DNA of 64,000 nucleotides from assembly GCA_963969395.1 (NCBI GenBank), contig OZ017797.1, positions 16,182,001-16,246,000 of the forward strand, in the 5' to 3' direction. A program made the position numbers and the translations under genes. Within the stretch, counting starts at the first letter, position 1. Each line of letters starts with the position of its first letter. Source of the stretch: Pseudoscleropodium purum. Taxonomy: Eukaryota > Streptophyta > Bryopsida > Hypnales > Brachytheciaceae. Under the pieces are notes generated by a model. The model searched no databases. It saw only the letters and a program-made list of their open reading frames with translations, and had not been told where the DNA came from. Shown here piece after piece: positions 12,001 to 26,579 of the stretch.

Positions 12001-12790
12001 GACTTGATTCCATGTCTCGGTGCCTTCGTAAACAAGTCCTCATCCGCCACACCCGAGCAAATTTCTTTCATCACAGTTCTCTGTTGCCTTGCGGAGCTCT
12101 TTACACGAGAACACATGTGGTCCTGTGGAATAAGCCAATGCTTTAGGAACTGGTGATGGCGTTGCAAATGAAAAGATGAACCAGAGAATCACCGTTCCAA
12201 CTATAACGTACCCTCGTTCTCAACTTCAAATAGTGAAGCATCAATTGGAATTTGGACTCTGATGTTCCGCTGCTGATCGAAGAACCTCCAGGACAAGATC
12301 TCATGCTCTTCAATATGGTTGACATCTGAGCTTCCCCAGTGAGATCGTGACTGAGGGATAAGTCATCTCCGCGCAGCTTTGGAAATTGGTAATTGGAAAT
12401 GAGCTGCAGACTGGGGCTCGACGGCAGGGCTTGGGATTTGATCCGATTGCCATCGATCCTGAATTCCAGTGTCTGTGATGTGCGAGAGAAATCAATCCAA
12501 GCAGTGAAAATGCCGGTGGAAATTCTCCCATTGGTATACATGCATAATACGAGCAATGTTGTGCAACATTTCCACAGAAGTTTGTGCACGTGTGTGCGGT
12601 TCGACATCAGCTTCATAGTCAAGGTTTTTGACAACCCTGATGAAGTTGTTGCTTGGCGCCTTGTTGCGATTCGGATCATAATCTGTGTCAATAATGAAAT
12701 GAAACCAAAGCCGGGGTATGTAACCTTTACAGCGGTTTGATTTAGAGACGACTTGTGTGCACCGAGCTCTCCGAATTGGGAGACCATATT
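12001..12790 (-). pseudogene. Decayed L-type lectin receptor-like kinase fragment
   Basis: Reading the minus strand across frames gives, in order: DTDYDPNRN near 12,680 (legume-lectin metal-site region), TAWIDF near 12,510 (WIDY-type strand), EEHEILSWRFF near 12,300 (the E-H-x-LSWSF end of legume lectins), then a hydrophobic GYVIVGTVILWFIFSF at about 12,210-12,165 (membrane span). After that come HVFSCKELRKATENCDERN and LLGCGG at about 12,110-12,035, the FSYKEL-ATxNF entry into the kinase and the start of its glycine loop. The loop is broken by TGA where GFG is expected, and the next stop follows at 11,998-12,000; the rest of the kinase is absent. Several frameshifts separate the lectin pieces. 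Intact family members are plasma-membrane receptors of about 650-700 residues. The upstream frame to 13,106 may hold the lectin N-terminus, but I cannot confirm it. Confidence 0.75.
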
Positions 12791-13669
12791 GTGCAGGGAA
12801 GCGATGGGTAATTAAGTTACTGACATTCAAGGGCAAAGGCGATGGCACTCCCATCCAAGAGCTTCTTATTACTCTTAAGGCAAGGTATCCCAAGGCAAGG
12901 CGTGCGCTGTGAATGCAAAGGAGAAAGAGTTGCTGAAGGAAGCCCACTCTCCCAGTTGCTACATTTTGAATGCGGACCGCTTCCCCATAAGTTATGAACA
13001 ACTGGAAGCAAAGCATCCTGGCGGCCTTCGGAACCCCGCCAACCCTCCGCGGAGGGTCCTGTGAACCCTTTTGCAATCGGAATGGAAATAAGCATGAGTC
13101 CCCCATATCTACGAAACTTTCATCAGATCAACGTCATACTGTATTCAGATACCACTACGGAATGAAAAATCTACGCTTTTCGAACCCGATCTACGTATCC
13201 TCGCCTGGTGACTGCACACGGACAAATGCATCAGGATTGCTGTGCCTCCAAATCTACGAACTCTGTGTCGGACCAACCTAAAAGTATCATGTTGGAATTC
13301 AACTGTTTTCCGCTGATATTGGGACGCTCAGTCTATGTATCCTTTTGATACTTCTCTGCAAGAGGAAGGTGTTTTCAAGGTGGACCCCCCAAAATGTGTC
13401 ACACTAATGCTAAACCGTCATCTTCACAGTGTGTACATCTCCCAAATCAATTATGTCTCTATGTGAAAGAAATTGTTTTAGAACCAAACTTTGTTTCTTT
13501 ATAACTTTTACATAGAGTATCCAAATGTCACGTTCTTTACTGCATTGAAACCTCCTTTCTAGTGCCAACATGAAAATATGAAAATTTGACCTATCTAATA
13601 ATAATAACTAAGCACAAAAGCAAAAGGTGGTGAATTGAGGGCTACCTACTTTGCTCGTCATGAGTGGAA
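12791..13669. other. Spacer; possible remnant of the lectin-kinase 5' part
   Basis: GC content stays raised to about 13,300, and minus-strand frames are open at 12,817-13,106, but I recognise no lectin motif with confidence. 13,300-13,669 looks like ordinary AT-rich intergenic DNA. Confidence 0.35.
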
Positions 13670-14130
13670 AGGTGAGCACAAGCAAGTGAAATGTATTTCT
13701 TACCATTACAAGCTTCCAACCTCTAAACGTCAAGGATAAGCATAAGAGTCAAATGAACATCTTGAGCACAAAGGCGAGTGGAAATGAATCTAATAGATTT
13801 CTTATTGATACAAGTTTCTTACTCTTTAAGAAAGGTACGGATGGATGAGCGAGGTGGAAGCAAGGATGAGTTGAAGGGCCTAAATTTAGTATATGTCCTA
13901 TAGTAACTTTAGGCCCTTCAATTTATCACCTTGGCTCAAAAAGAAAATTGTAGGTTGGAAACTTAAGATGCTTAATATAGAAATTTAAGACCACTAGTAT
14001 GATAAAATTTGTTTCATGACATAGTTCATGTGATGGCTTAACCATGTGAAATTGTTGTGGACTTAAAAAGGTCCAATAGATGATGTCATTGTCAACTATA
14101 GAAACAAAGAATTTATCTATGGGTCCAATA
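13670..14130 (-). repeat. Dispersed repeat with GAAGGGCCTAAA core, copy 1
   Basis: It aligns in inverted orientation with 52,120-52,494 and 63,395-63,830; shared landmarks are 'tacaagcttccaacct', TTTAGGCCCTTCAATTTATC, 'taaccatgt' and 'caactatagaaacaaagaat'. Only this copy has a perfect 14-bp inverted repeat TTGAAGGGCCTAAA/TTTAGGCCCTTCAA at 13,871-13,884 and 13,908-13,921, produced by an extra inverted piece. Non-coding, perhaps a degraded LTR or transposon part. Confidence 0.65.
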
Positions 14131-14562
14131 ATTGGAATATTTTGGTGACTGTCTTGGTCATAAGGATTGCATCCTTCTAGAGTTAATTTGATTTGATATG
14201 CTAATGTTGTAGTTGATTTGCTTTGAATTATTAATTTCTATGTAGTCAAAATAGAATGTTTATTTCAAATTGGTTAAAAAAACCAGTAAATGCTTTGAAA
14301 AAACAATTAGAGTTTACTAACATGTCAAACACAAAAATTATACCATTCAAAAAAATTCAAGTCATTTCATAGGTTTTAAAAAAACACAAAACAAAACAGA
14401 ACTATAGGGTCATGGTATGATTGGCCTCACATTCTAACTAAATACTAGAAAATTTTACAGTGTACTTTCAAGAGAGTTCTATCTATAAACCCTAAAAGGA
14501 ATGGCCTATGATAAATTTTTCAAACTTCAAAGTTCCTCTCTTTGTAAGTTCCCATTTGGCAT

Positions 14563-15485
14563 TTAATCCCTAAAGTTCTTTGACTATGTTTTCACCAAGA
14601 ATGCTCTAAACCTGCCATTTCTAGTATAGATACCAAATTCTAGAAAAAAATAAATTTGGAACAAATGTAATTGTAGGATCTTGGAGTATGCTAGTTTGAA
14701 AATATAAAGAATTTAAAAAAAAAATTTACTATATAGATTGCAATATATTAGCATTTAAATTGATATAAATCCTTTTTTGATCCTACAAAAAACAGAGCAA
14801 TTGTACTTCATAATGTCACATTTGTATTAAAAAAATGTCCAAAATGGTAGTGCTTTTTTGGATTCATTCTTTAAAGCAAGTTGGCTGTATGCTTGAAAAA
14901 ATTCAAATCATTTAGAATTGCACCCTATAGTTGGAAAAAATAATTAATAGAAAGAAATAGGGATTGATTCAAAATACTAAATTGTTAAGAATTAAGTTAT
15001 AGAATTGAAAAATGCCAATTCTGATTGTTGCAATGTTGTAATCAATAATCTACATCCTATGATTTCTTTTCAAGAATGTTGAAAATTCAATTAAATAATG
15101 GGCTTCAAAGTTTATTTTAGAGTAGAGAATCCATAATTACCAACAAACTAAAATTCCTTATAACTTTCATCTTATTAATCAAAATGGAATAATTCAAGGC
15201 TTTCCGCATATATATAAATCTAAAAAACTAGTTTCAAATTTTTGTTCATGAAAAAAGTGATTTGTCTTCATTTGTTTGGATTGCTTTTCTGAGGAAAAAA
15301 CTACACATCATCCAATAATTTTTTACCATATAGTCAAAAGTTATGAAAAATGTTGTGTCTTAAGAAAACCTCATTCCTATATTTTGAGAAAATTTTAAAC
15401 AAAAAAAATAAAAATTCCATTTGTAGTGAGCTATCCAAAATTGCTATAATGCCAAAAAAACCACAACTTGGTCCTTTAGGGATTA
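14563..15485 (-). mobile_element. ~0.92-kb inverted-terminal-repeat element, copy B
   Basis: The left end is TTAATCCCTAAAGTTC and the right end the inverted CTTTAGGGATTA. The body aligns with copy A (7,871-8,801) in reverse orientation, including the FINAL 'gactatgttttcaccaa' region next to the left end. Non-coding and non-autonomous. Confidence 0.7.
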
Positions 15486-16299
15486 TATATGAATGAAAAT
15501 TTCCATATTATTTATAACAAAAATCATTAAAAACAATTCTAGCAATGTTATATTGGTTTTGGACTTCTTTGTTATTATAAGATAAGGTCACTTCAAGTAG
15601 TATTTTTTGCAACACATAATCACGATTCGAAGACTAGCTAACAAATTCTTTTCTAAAGACCCTTCTATAGACTATCTTCTTGTTAAATTTCTATCTTCTC
15701 TCAAGTGCAAATGGAGACATGCAAGTTGTCTTCCCACAATACTAAGTGCTTGACAATAGCATTACATTTGAAATGTTGCATATGTTCCCTTACATCGCTC
15801 CCAAATCATCACTGGAAGAGGTTCTACTATACATTCTTCCAATCCACAACATCTTGTGGCATATCATAATTCAAGATGTGGCAACTTTTGCTTTTATCTT
15901 TACAAAAGATTTATTATTTACCTCAATTTCAACAAATACATCATACTAAAATTAAAAAGAAAGAAGAAGTCAAGCATTGGTATGGGTTGGTTGAATGAAA
16001 AGTTCTATGATCAATAAACAACAAACAAGGAATGAAGTCACATGGATATGAGCACCTCCGGTCAGCAATGGTCGAGTTTAAATTAATGTAACGAGCCTCT
16101 TAGGGAGGTGGTTTTGCTCCATGTTTTATCCTTGGAGAAAACATAAAAATCCTTTTATTTGCTTTGCAAAATTCTTCTTACAAATTTTGAGTTCATATTT
16201 GCAATCAGAGGCCCCAAATTAATCAGTGCAGGTGTTAATAATACAATTTATACAATTATACAGCACAAAATAGGGGGTCTTTTTTTTTTACATTCACCC
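15486..16299. other. Intergenic sequence upstream of CDKB copy 1
   Basis: AT-rich, with no gene recognised; a short inverted pair CACCTCC/GGAGGTG occurs at about 16,050-16,115. The 67-residue ORF at 15,746-15,949 has no known motif. Confidence 0.45.
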
Positions 16300-16309
16300 T
16301 TGGCTGGAC

Positions 16310-16713
16310 CTCCGCAAGAGGCTCGTTGCACTAATTTAGACTCGATCGTCGGCAACCCCCGGTCGGTACCAATAGATTCAAACGCCAGAGAGCCGTTGCA
16401 ACGAAATTCCTCCGCTCTCAACAGCTCAGTTTTCCCACAGCTGTTTCCCATGTTTCTGCTATCGCCGGAGTACCATTCTACGGCACCATCGCCAAAGTTT
16501 CAGCAGCTGTTCTCTAGGCGGTTCTATTAGAGCTCTGAATTCCCGTGATAAAATTTCATCAACAGTGTCGTATGCGCCTGTCGTGGGTCTGAAGTAGATT
16601 TTTCTTTCTGCAGCTGGCATTTCTGCATTCGAAGGGAGAGGGGGATTAATCAGGGCGGCGTTTGAAGGGAGGGAGTTGGCGTGGGGAGCGGGACGAGGAT
16701 CGTGTAGTCGAGA
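16310..16713 (+). promoter_or_regulatory. CDKB copy 1 promoter and 5' UTR with MSA core
   Basis: Homology to the region upstream of CDKB copy 2 extends over this stretch, including 'attcaaaYKccagagagcc'. The shared CCGTT at 16,393-16,397 (AACGG on the other strand) is the core of the mitosis-specific activator bound by three-repeat MYB proteins in G2/M genes. It lies about 317 nt before the ATG, against about 319 nt in copy 2. The function is inferred from motif, position and gene class. Confidence 0.55.
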
Positions 16714-19383
<2,670 letters not shown>

Positions 19384-19445
19384 TGAATTGACGTAATATT
19401 GTGTTCACAGTTTGGTGCAAAATTTATGTATGAAGCAGACGTTGG

Positions 19446-19462
19446 CCAATCATGCTGATTGG
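19446..19462 (+). other. Conserved 3' UTR stem-loop of CDKB copy 1
   Basis: CCAATCA-TGC-TGATTGG forms a perfect 7-bp stem with a 3-nt loop, 63 nt after the stop. The same 17 bases occur 61 nt after the stop of copy 2, although the surrounding 3' UTRs have diverged. It may act at RNA level, or as a pair of inverted CCAAT boxes in DNA; neither is shown. Confidence 0.6.
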
Positions 19463-20109
19463 GAATCGACTTCGATGTAGAATTGAGGATAGGGCCAGGC
19501 AGTGAAGGCACCCTAGTATTCTGTGGCAGATGGGGTGCTTCGACTTTGGACAAGCGTTAGTTGCCTGGGACACCTAGTTCAGTTCGAACATTGAAATTCT
19601 TGGTTTGTTACTCACAAACCCTGTTTTTGATCTGGTATTTTCATCATGGTCATTTGAGAAAAGTGGCATAACCTGTCGTGCAGGTTTAGATGCATCGTGA
19701 TGTTCATGGCAATTTCGTTATTTTGGCAAATTTCAGTGTCATGTTGAAGTGCTGGGATCTAAATTAAGTGTTCCATTGAAATGTTCATTCGAATGAAATG
19801 AAATGTTCAATTTTTGTCCCCTTGACCTTGGATGTGATTTTTTGTTCATAACTCTTTATGAAACTTGAAAAAAATGTACTTGCAGTTTAAAGAACTTAAA
19901 AATTCAAAAAATTATCATGTCAAGAGAACTTCATTTCAAATCCATTCCAACAAGTTATACTCAAACAAGGGAAGCCTTAGAGAATCACCTACAAAATCAA
20001 TATTGAATGTTTGAAATTTATTCCTAAGTCAAAAATTAGGGAGATGTTTATAATTAAGGAGTTAGAATTAGGATGTAACCAAACTGTTAGTACACTCGCT
20101 CAAAACTTG
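19463..20109. other. CDKB copy 1 downstream sequence, no gene seen
   Basis: GC-balanced to about 19,750, probably 3' UTR and terminator, then AT-rich. No polyadenylation signal can be singled out. Confidence 0.4.
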
Positions 20110-20423
20110 ACCTGCTAAATGAATCCAAAGGAGCACCATTATTTGGGACATTTTTTCATACAAATATGACATAAAATGCAACTGTCTGATTTTTTACATG
20201 GCAAGGAAAAAGATTTTTATCAATTCAAATGCTAATATCTTGCAATCTACATGGTGAAAATTTCTTTAAAAATTTTGACATTTTCTCAAACTAGCATACT
20301 ACAAGATCCTATATTTACATGTGTCTAAAAATGTTTTGTTTTTCTAAGATTTGCTACTTGCACTAGAAATGGCAAATTCCGAGTATTTTGGTGAAGACAT
20401 AGTAAAAAACCTTTAGGGATTAA
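20110..20423 (+). mobile_element. Truncated ~0.93-kb inverted-repeat element, copy C
   Basis: It aligns with the last third of copy A (8,490-8,801), including 'caattcaaaYgctaatatct' and the right end CTTTAGGGATTAA. The left two thirds are missing. Confidence 0.6.
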
Positions 20424-21635
20424 ACCAACAATGAAAAATTCCTAGAATTTATCTAGATTGCGGAAAAATGTCACTAAAAATTAGAATATCTTGTTCTATA
20501 CTAATAACAAACCTTGACAAGTTTCAAAGCATTTCGATATCAATAAATACTCGAACTGTAGCTATTGCAAATATAGGCAAAATTTAAATAATTTGATGTG
20601 TTGACCAGCTTACTAGAAGCTTGCTACATCCAAAAACATTGAAAAAGGAGTCTTTTTTACTCACACAAGGCCTTTATAAACTTTAGTTAAATCAAAATAT
20701 TTAGAAAGTTCAAATTCCATCATTTGAGATTTTTACAATTCATTATTTGGGCAATTTGCGACTTTTATAAATCCAAATGATGTAAAAAAGAAGATTAAGC
20801 TACATATTAGATTAGTTGAAGCCTTTTAGAATTTCTACTAAGTAAGAGAAGGGGGTACCTTTGGAAAAAGTATGTAAAGGCATTCTTCTTCCTCTCAAGC
20901 CTTCATTTTTTTGTTATTGTTGAATTAATTAGGTTAATTTCTTAATGGATTCTAGTCTTTTGACCAAACTTGCTAAATTGGTATTTTTAAAGCAATATTT
21001 TTCTCAATTGTTGTATTTGAAGTATACTTGAAAAATATTGAAGTGCCTTCTCTATTGTGGTTGTGTGATTGTTGTTTTGCACTAATTTAAAAAATAGGCA
21101 ACCTCCTTGTACATTGACAATGCTGCTAATGGGGGCCTTTTAGTGTCTTATTTGATATTTTATATATATCCTTGGAGGGAATCCCTTCTTGAAAATTCCC
21201 CTAGAAATTCTAGAGTGTGTGCTTTTAACAATTGTAATTTAAATTGACTTATATATTGAGTCAACTTGTATTCTAACTAATACAAAAGAATTCTTGTCAA
21301 AATCATCCTAGCATTTTTTTGGCTTCCAAAATCATAGCAATGCTTTGGCTTGTTATTCCCCTAAGAATTAGTTTAGTTTATTTTAGGCTCTAAGACAACA
21401 AAGCTTTGGCTTGTATATCCTAGATTGTTTTGAAACATTCCAACCTTTCTAAAATTGCAAGGATAATATTCAAGCTCAATTTGAAGTTTAGAAGAGCTAA
21501 TCAACCTAGTTGAATTTTAGACATTTAGAGCCCAAGCCACTCAAATTGAATTTGAGACATCTAAAACCTAAGCATTCTAATTGAATTTCAAACATCTAAA
21601 GGTTAGACCCCCAATTGAATTTTAGACAACTAATG
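20424..21635. other. AT-rich intergenic sequence, nothing recognised
   Basis: No ORF over 60 codons and no clear repeat boundary. A loosely repeated phrase 'ttgaattttagacat' recurs between 21,500 and 21,960. Confidence 0.5.
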
Positions 21636-21835
21636 TAGGAGGTTCTCAAAGTAGTTAGGCTCTAAAATTGCCCACCTCTTCAAATGTACACTTTTTGTAC
21701 AAGTTGTTTTTTGTTGTACCAAAAATGTACAAATACTATACATTTGAGGAGGTGAACAATTTCAAATCCCTATGCAATTTCAACTTCTAAATTCTTTGGC
21801 TTCAATCCTTAAATGGGCACTTTATGGACCTCCTA
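21636..21835. repeat. 200-bp inverted-repeat element (MITE-like)
   Basis: The ends are TAGGAGGTTC and its inverted form GGACCTCCTA. An inner pair at 21,681-21,708 and 21,727-21,754 (CACCTCTTCAAATGTA / TACATTTGAGGAGGTG-like) makes a second stem around a T-rich loop. Its terminal 30 bases resemble the starts of the dispersed repeats at 6,740 and 11,410. Confidence 0.55.
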
Positions 21836-23622
21836 CTTTAGAACTTAAGCATCCTAAAAACGAAAGTTTAGAATTCCAAAGCCCAATCATCCCAATTGAA
21901 TTTTGGACATACAACATCCAAGCCTTTAGCCTTAGATGAATTTTAGACATACAAAATCCAAACACTTAGATGAAACTCCCCAATCAACTGAGGCTCCTTC
22001 AACAATTAGATTTATTTAGTCCTAGCCCCCTTAGCTGAAATCCAAGAGTTGAAAACTAGGATTGGCATAAGGAGCCTAGGCAAGTTGATAGATGTAATTT
22101 GTCCACAATGAGATAGGGATGTGGGAAATTTAACAAGAAGTTAGCAACAATGTTAGAATGTGAGTGGGGAACGATGAGTGATGAGCGTTTAAACTTGGAT
22201 GCTCACTAGACTTTTTACTAAAAATGGACATGTCAAAGTCATAAATAAATAGTGATGTCTAATAAAAAATAATAATGTCAAAATTATCAAAATAAAAAAT
22301 AATAAAAAATAAAATTCTTAAAAAATCAATTTATTGCTATAAAAAAGTTAATTTACAATAGTTATTTAGCATTCAAATGTTGTATGTAGGGCCAAAAATG
22401 ATAACCTTGGCATCTCCCACAACATAAAAGGTACTACCATAGAAATGATGTGCAAATGAATTTCATCTATATCATCCATTTATTTTTGGAATAATTGAAA
22501 AATAATTCCAAATACTTTGAGAATCAATGAATAGAAAAAAGTGATTTTTTAAAGTAGTAGACGGCTTATCATTTGAAGAAAGAACATTTCTTGATGCTAA
22601 TAGCCCCTCCCTCTATTAATTTTGGGAATTATTTGAATTCTAATTTCAAATTTCAAAATTTCAAAATTATTTTTTTATTTTTTTGATAAAAATTATTCAA
22701 AATTTTATTTTTAGAAAATTTCAATTTTTTCCAATTTTTTTTAATTAGAAAATGGCTCCTCAAATCCAAAGAGCAATTTCTTACTGTTAGAGATACCTTC
22801 CTTCTACTAATTTAAAAAATATTTGAACTACGATTTAATTTTTTTTTCAAATCTTTATCAATATAAACTATCCTAAGAAAAATAAAATTATTCAACTTAC
22901 ATCTCCTCAAAATCCAAGGAGTCTTCTTTGGGCTTTGAAAAGCCTTCCATTGTTTCTAAGGGACATTTACAAAGAACTTAAGGCCTTTAAATAACCCTCC
23001 AAAATTAAAGTACAGTCCTTTTGTCACCAAAAAATGACTTTTTGAATTTGAACTTTTGAAGAGATTTTTCTTGATACCAAAGAAGGGCTTTTGGAATTTG
23101 AATAGCCCTAATGAAAAAAATATTAATTATTTTTGAAAAATTAAAAATTAAAAATATTTTTAAATTAATTGATTTTAATAGAAATTTAAATTTTCTCCCT
23201 AAAAAGATAGCAATAAGAAATCGCTTTTGAAATTTGAGGAGCTGTTTATTGAATTTTTTTGAAATAATTTCTTTTTGAGGAAAATAATTCTGAATTTTTT
23301 CATTTTAAATGCATTTTAAATAACCTCCCAAATTATTAAAGAAAAGGTCCTTTGGCAATCTCTCTACCTTTGATTTAAGGTACTTGGACACCAATCTTTA
23401 TTTAAATATCTTAGATTTTAATCCCATTTAATAAACATCCATCATTCAATGCAATGAACAAGGGATGTATTTCATCAAAATATAGTCAATTATAAAAAAT
23501 TTATCCAAATCCATTCATCTTCTTAAGACTCATCTATAGCCATAAGTGTTTATCCTACATGCACCATGGATTTAAGATGAAAAGTTTTAAACTTTTCACA
23601 AGATTTTCTAAAAACAGTCACT
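21836..23622. other. AT-rich intergenic sequence with a weak inverted pair
   Basis: GCTCCTCAAATCCAAAGAGC-like sequence at 22,755-22,800 is inverted at about 23,205-23,255, suggesting a degraded foldback of about 0.8 kb. No genes are recognised. Confidence 0.4.
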
Positions 23623-24647
23623 CACTATAAGAAACCATTGTTTTTAGTGACATTAGTAGAAAATATGGCATGTTTTTTCAGACAGAAGTGCTTATGAGCG
23701 TTTAAGGCAATTTGGAGTAGATTTGGTGAGATGTTCAAAAAAACAAGTGCATGTTGATGGTGAAACAAGCAGACATTAGTATGGCTTTTGTTGTTTTTTA
23801 TAGCATCTGCAGAAATATCGTGTACCCTGTTTTAGGAGGCATCTCGAAAATATGGTCAGGCATGTTTTCTGGGCCATTGTTGAAAACAAGAGAATGGCAT
23901 GTTGACAATAGGTTCTTTTTACATTGTGGATATATTTTATGAAATTTCAGTAGGTTGAAGTTTAAGCTTTATGAATTCTTTAAAAATGCATACAAATGTT
24001 GTTGCTTAGAATGATGTTACCACAACAAAATGGATTCAATTGATAGAAGCCCATCGTTCCTTTGAGGAACAACGTAGATTTCAAGTAGGTATACAAATTC
24101 TTAGATTGAATCATGACATTGTTGAACTATTTTAGGAGATACTATAGAAACTAGTTGTGTTAATTGGAAAAAAATCTATTTATAAATGGTGTCTTAGAAC
24201 AATAGTTCTACCTTGGAAAGCTTAGAACTTGGAAGACTAGGTCCAAAAGAAATTTTAGAAATAACATTTGTTCTTCTTTAAAAAAAATTCTAATAAAATT
24301 TGTTTTTTCTATGTGAAAGGCTTAGATTAATTTCATTCATATAGGTGTATGATGTGAAAGTGTTTAACTATTTTATTTTCTAAGCAATTTTATAACCTTT
24401 TCCAAGAAATTACTTGTAGCATACCTCCATGAGTGCAATGTGAACAATTCATTTTCATGAAAATTCTCATATGCTTCAGTTACTAAGCTTTTTAAAACAT
24501 TTTCGGTTATTCTTTTATGATGTTTAATAAATGACAATTAACAAGTTTTTAAAAAAAATGGGAAAAAGTAACCATGACCAATCATTTTTTAATTGACATT
24601 CTTCAAGCTCACGATAGAGTCTTTATTTAATTTGGTCTGAAATGTAA

Positions 24648-25607
24648 CTAAGCCCCTAAATGATTTTGACTAAGTTTTCATCACAGTCACTATAAATTAG
24701 AATTGCCATTTCTAGTGCAAGTACCAAATTCTTGAAAAAAAATTATGGTGACACATGTAATTGTAGAATCTTGTTGTGGGTTGGTCAAAAGAGATGTGCA
24801 AAACAATTCTGAATTTCCTATCGTGTAAATTGCAAGATTTTTGCATTAGAATTGACCAAAATGATTCTTCAGGCCTTGCAAAATAATGAAGCAACTCATT
24901 ACTTTAGTAGGTCACATCTGTATGAAAAAATGTCGAAAATGGTGGTCATTGTTTCAATTCATTATTATAGGCAAGTTACTAGATGCTTTAATAATTTCAA
25001 ATAATTTCAAATAATTGTTGAACATATAGGGATAAAACAGTAAGTAGAAAGAACTTGAGAATGAATTTTATTTGTAGAAATTTTATTTGTAGAAATTTGT
25101 TTCTAGAACAAAAAAATGCCTATCCCTATGGTCATAATGTAATAAAAAATGTGAACCTCAAGTTTTTATTTTTTTCCTAAAATATTTAATTTTGAATTTT
25201 ATGAAGTATTTCTAAGTTAGTTAGGGTAGTCTACATTTAATAACAATAAGTTCACTCTTGCAAACTAGAAGCCCTCATAACTATTGAGTCATTGACTTGA
25301 ATGGAATGATATAGAACTTTTGTAGCATATGTAAATCTAGAAAACCAATTTCATATTTTGACTTCCTCCAAAAATGAAATTTTTCTTTTTGCCCAAATCA
25401 GCGACTGAGCAATAAAAGTATATTTCATATAGCAACTTTTGAACCATGTTGCAAAGAGTATTGGAAATTGGTGGACCTTAAAGGGATTACTTCGGCACAT
25501 ATTTTGTTAAAATTTTAAAGGAAATACATTAATATTCCATTTGTAGTTTATTGCAGCCAAAAGCTTTGTTGCCAAAAAATAATGTTTGGGCATTTAGGGG
25601 GTTCTAA
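24648..25607 (-). mobile_element. ~0.96-kb inverted-terminal-repeat element, copy D
   Basis: It starts near AAGCCCCTAAATGA and ends near GCATTTAGGGGGTTC. The inside aligns with copies B and F in the same orientation ('ttgccatttctagtgcaagt', 'ttttgcattagaattgacca'). It is nested within the large CACTA element. Confidence 0.6.
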
Positions 25608-26579
25608 CAATAGCAAGGTCGTTGCATTGGTATATAGTAATTTTTGTACACCAAGGTTGCATTCCTTTCACATTTTTGGCTTCATTTTTAACAATGTCAA
25701 GAATTGAATAGAGTACTTTTATGCTAGAATGAATGAAATATAAGAACATCATTCTAGATTGCAGACATGCTAAAATTCATTTCCTACAACAATTGTTCCT
25801 TATTCTTACAATTGGAAAGAAAATTGCAATGCACTTTCACAGACAAATTGTTTTCAATAGAAAGAAATCCATCATGTATACATTTACAATTTGTATACCA
25901 AGCAAGAATGCATTTTACATGTTCTAGAGCATGTCCACATTGATGTTTGTGAGTACATGTAGTGCTTTGTAATGACGTACTATACAACAAATAAAATGTA
26001 GGAACAAATTTTTTTTCGTTCTACATATCATGTTCAGAAAAAATTTGTTATTATCATGTTCTATTTTCCTCTTTTATTTCTCAACATCAAGAAGAGTGTC
26101 TTAGAAGCTATGAATACCATTTTCCATTAACCTCCCGTAAAAGAAGGGAACAATGATTTCCGTGATTTTTACATCATCTATTCGTACATATTTAGTAAAG
26201 GTATGTTCTAGTAGTCTTGTACTGCACTACCCTACACTGTTGTGCTTCTTAAGGCATTCATGTATGTGGTGCCTTCAGATCTACTTGGTCTTTCATATTC
26301 CATGTCTTGTATGTCGGGTTCCAAGCCAACAAAGTCTACATCACGTTCCATGTTTGTTACTCCAAGATTAGGTTGTTCTTGTGCTATTTGTGTATGTTTA
26401 TCCCTCACATCCGTTCGGCACACCACCTTCCAACCGTATCTATACAAATTGTCTGAAAAAAACACTTGTTGACAATGTAATAGAAATGTAAAAGAGTTGG
26501 CATGCACTTGGCCATCCATGTGGTTGAAGTTAGCCCCACTAAAACCATACTTATCCCTTTCTATATTTGTATACTAAAC

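Noticed and set aside
12143..13106. Two overlapping open frames of 204-214 codons on the minus strand as intact genes
   Set aside because: Lectin-kinase motifs jump between these frames, showing a frameshifted relic rather than two genes.
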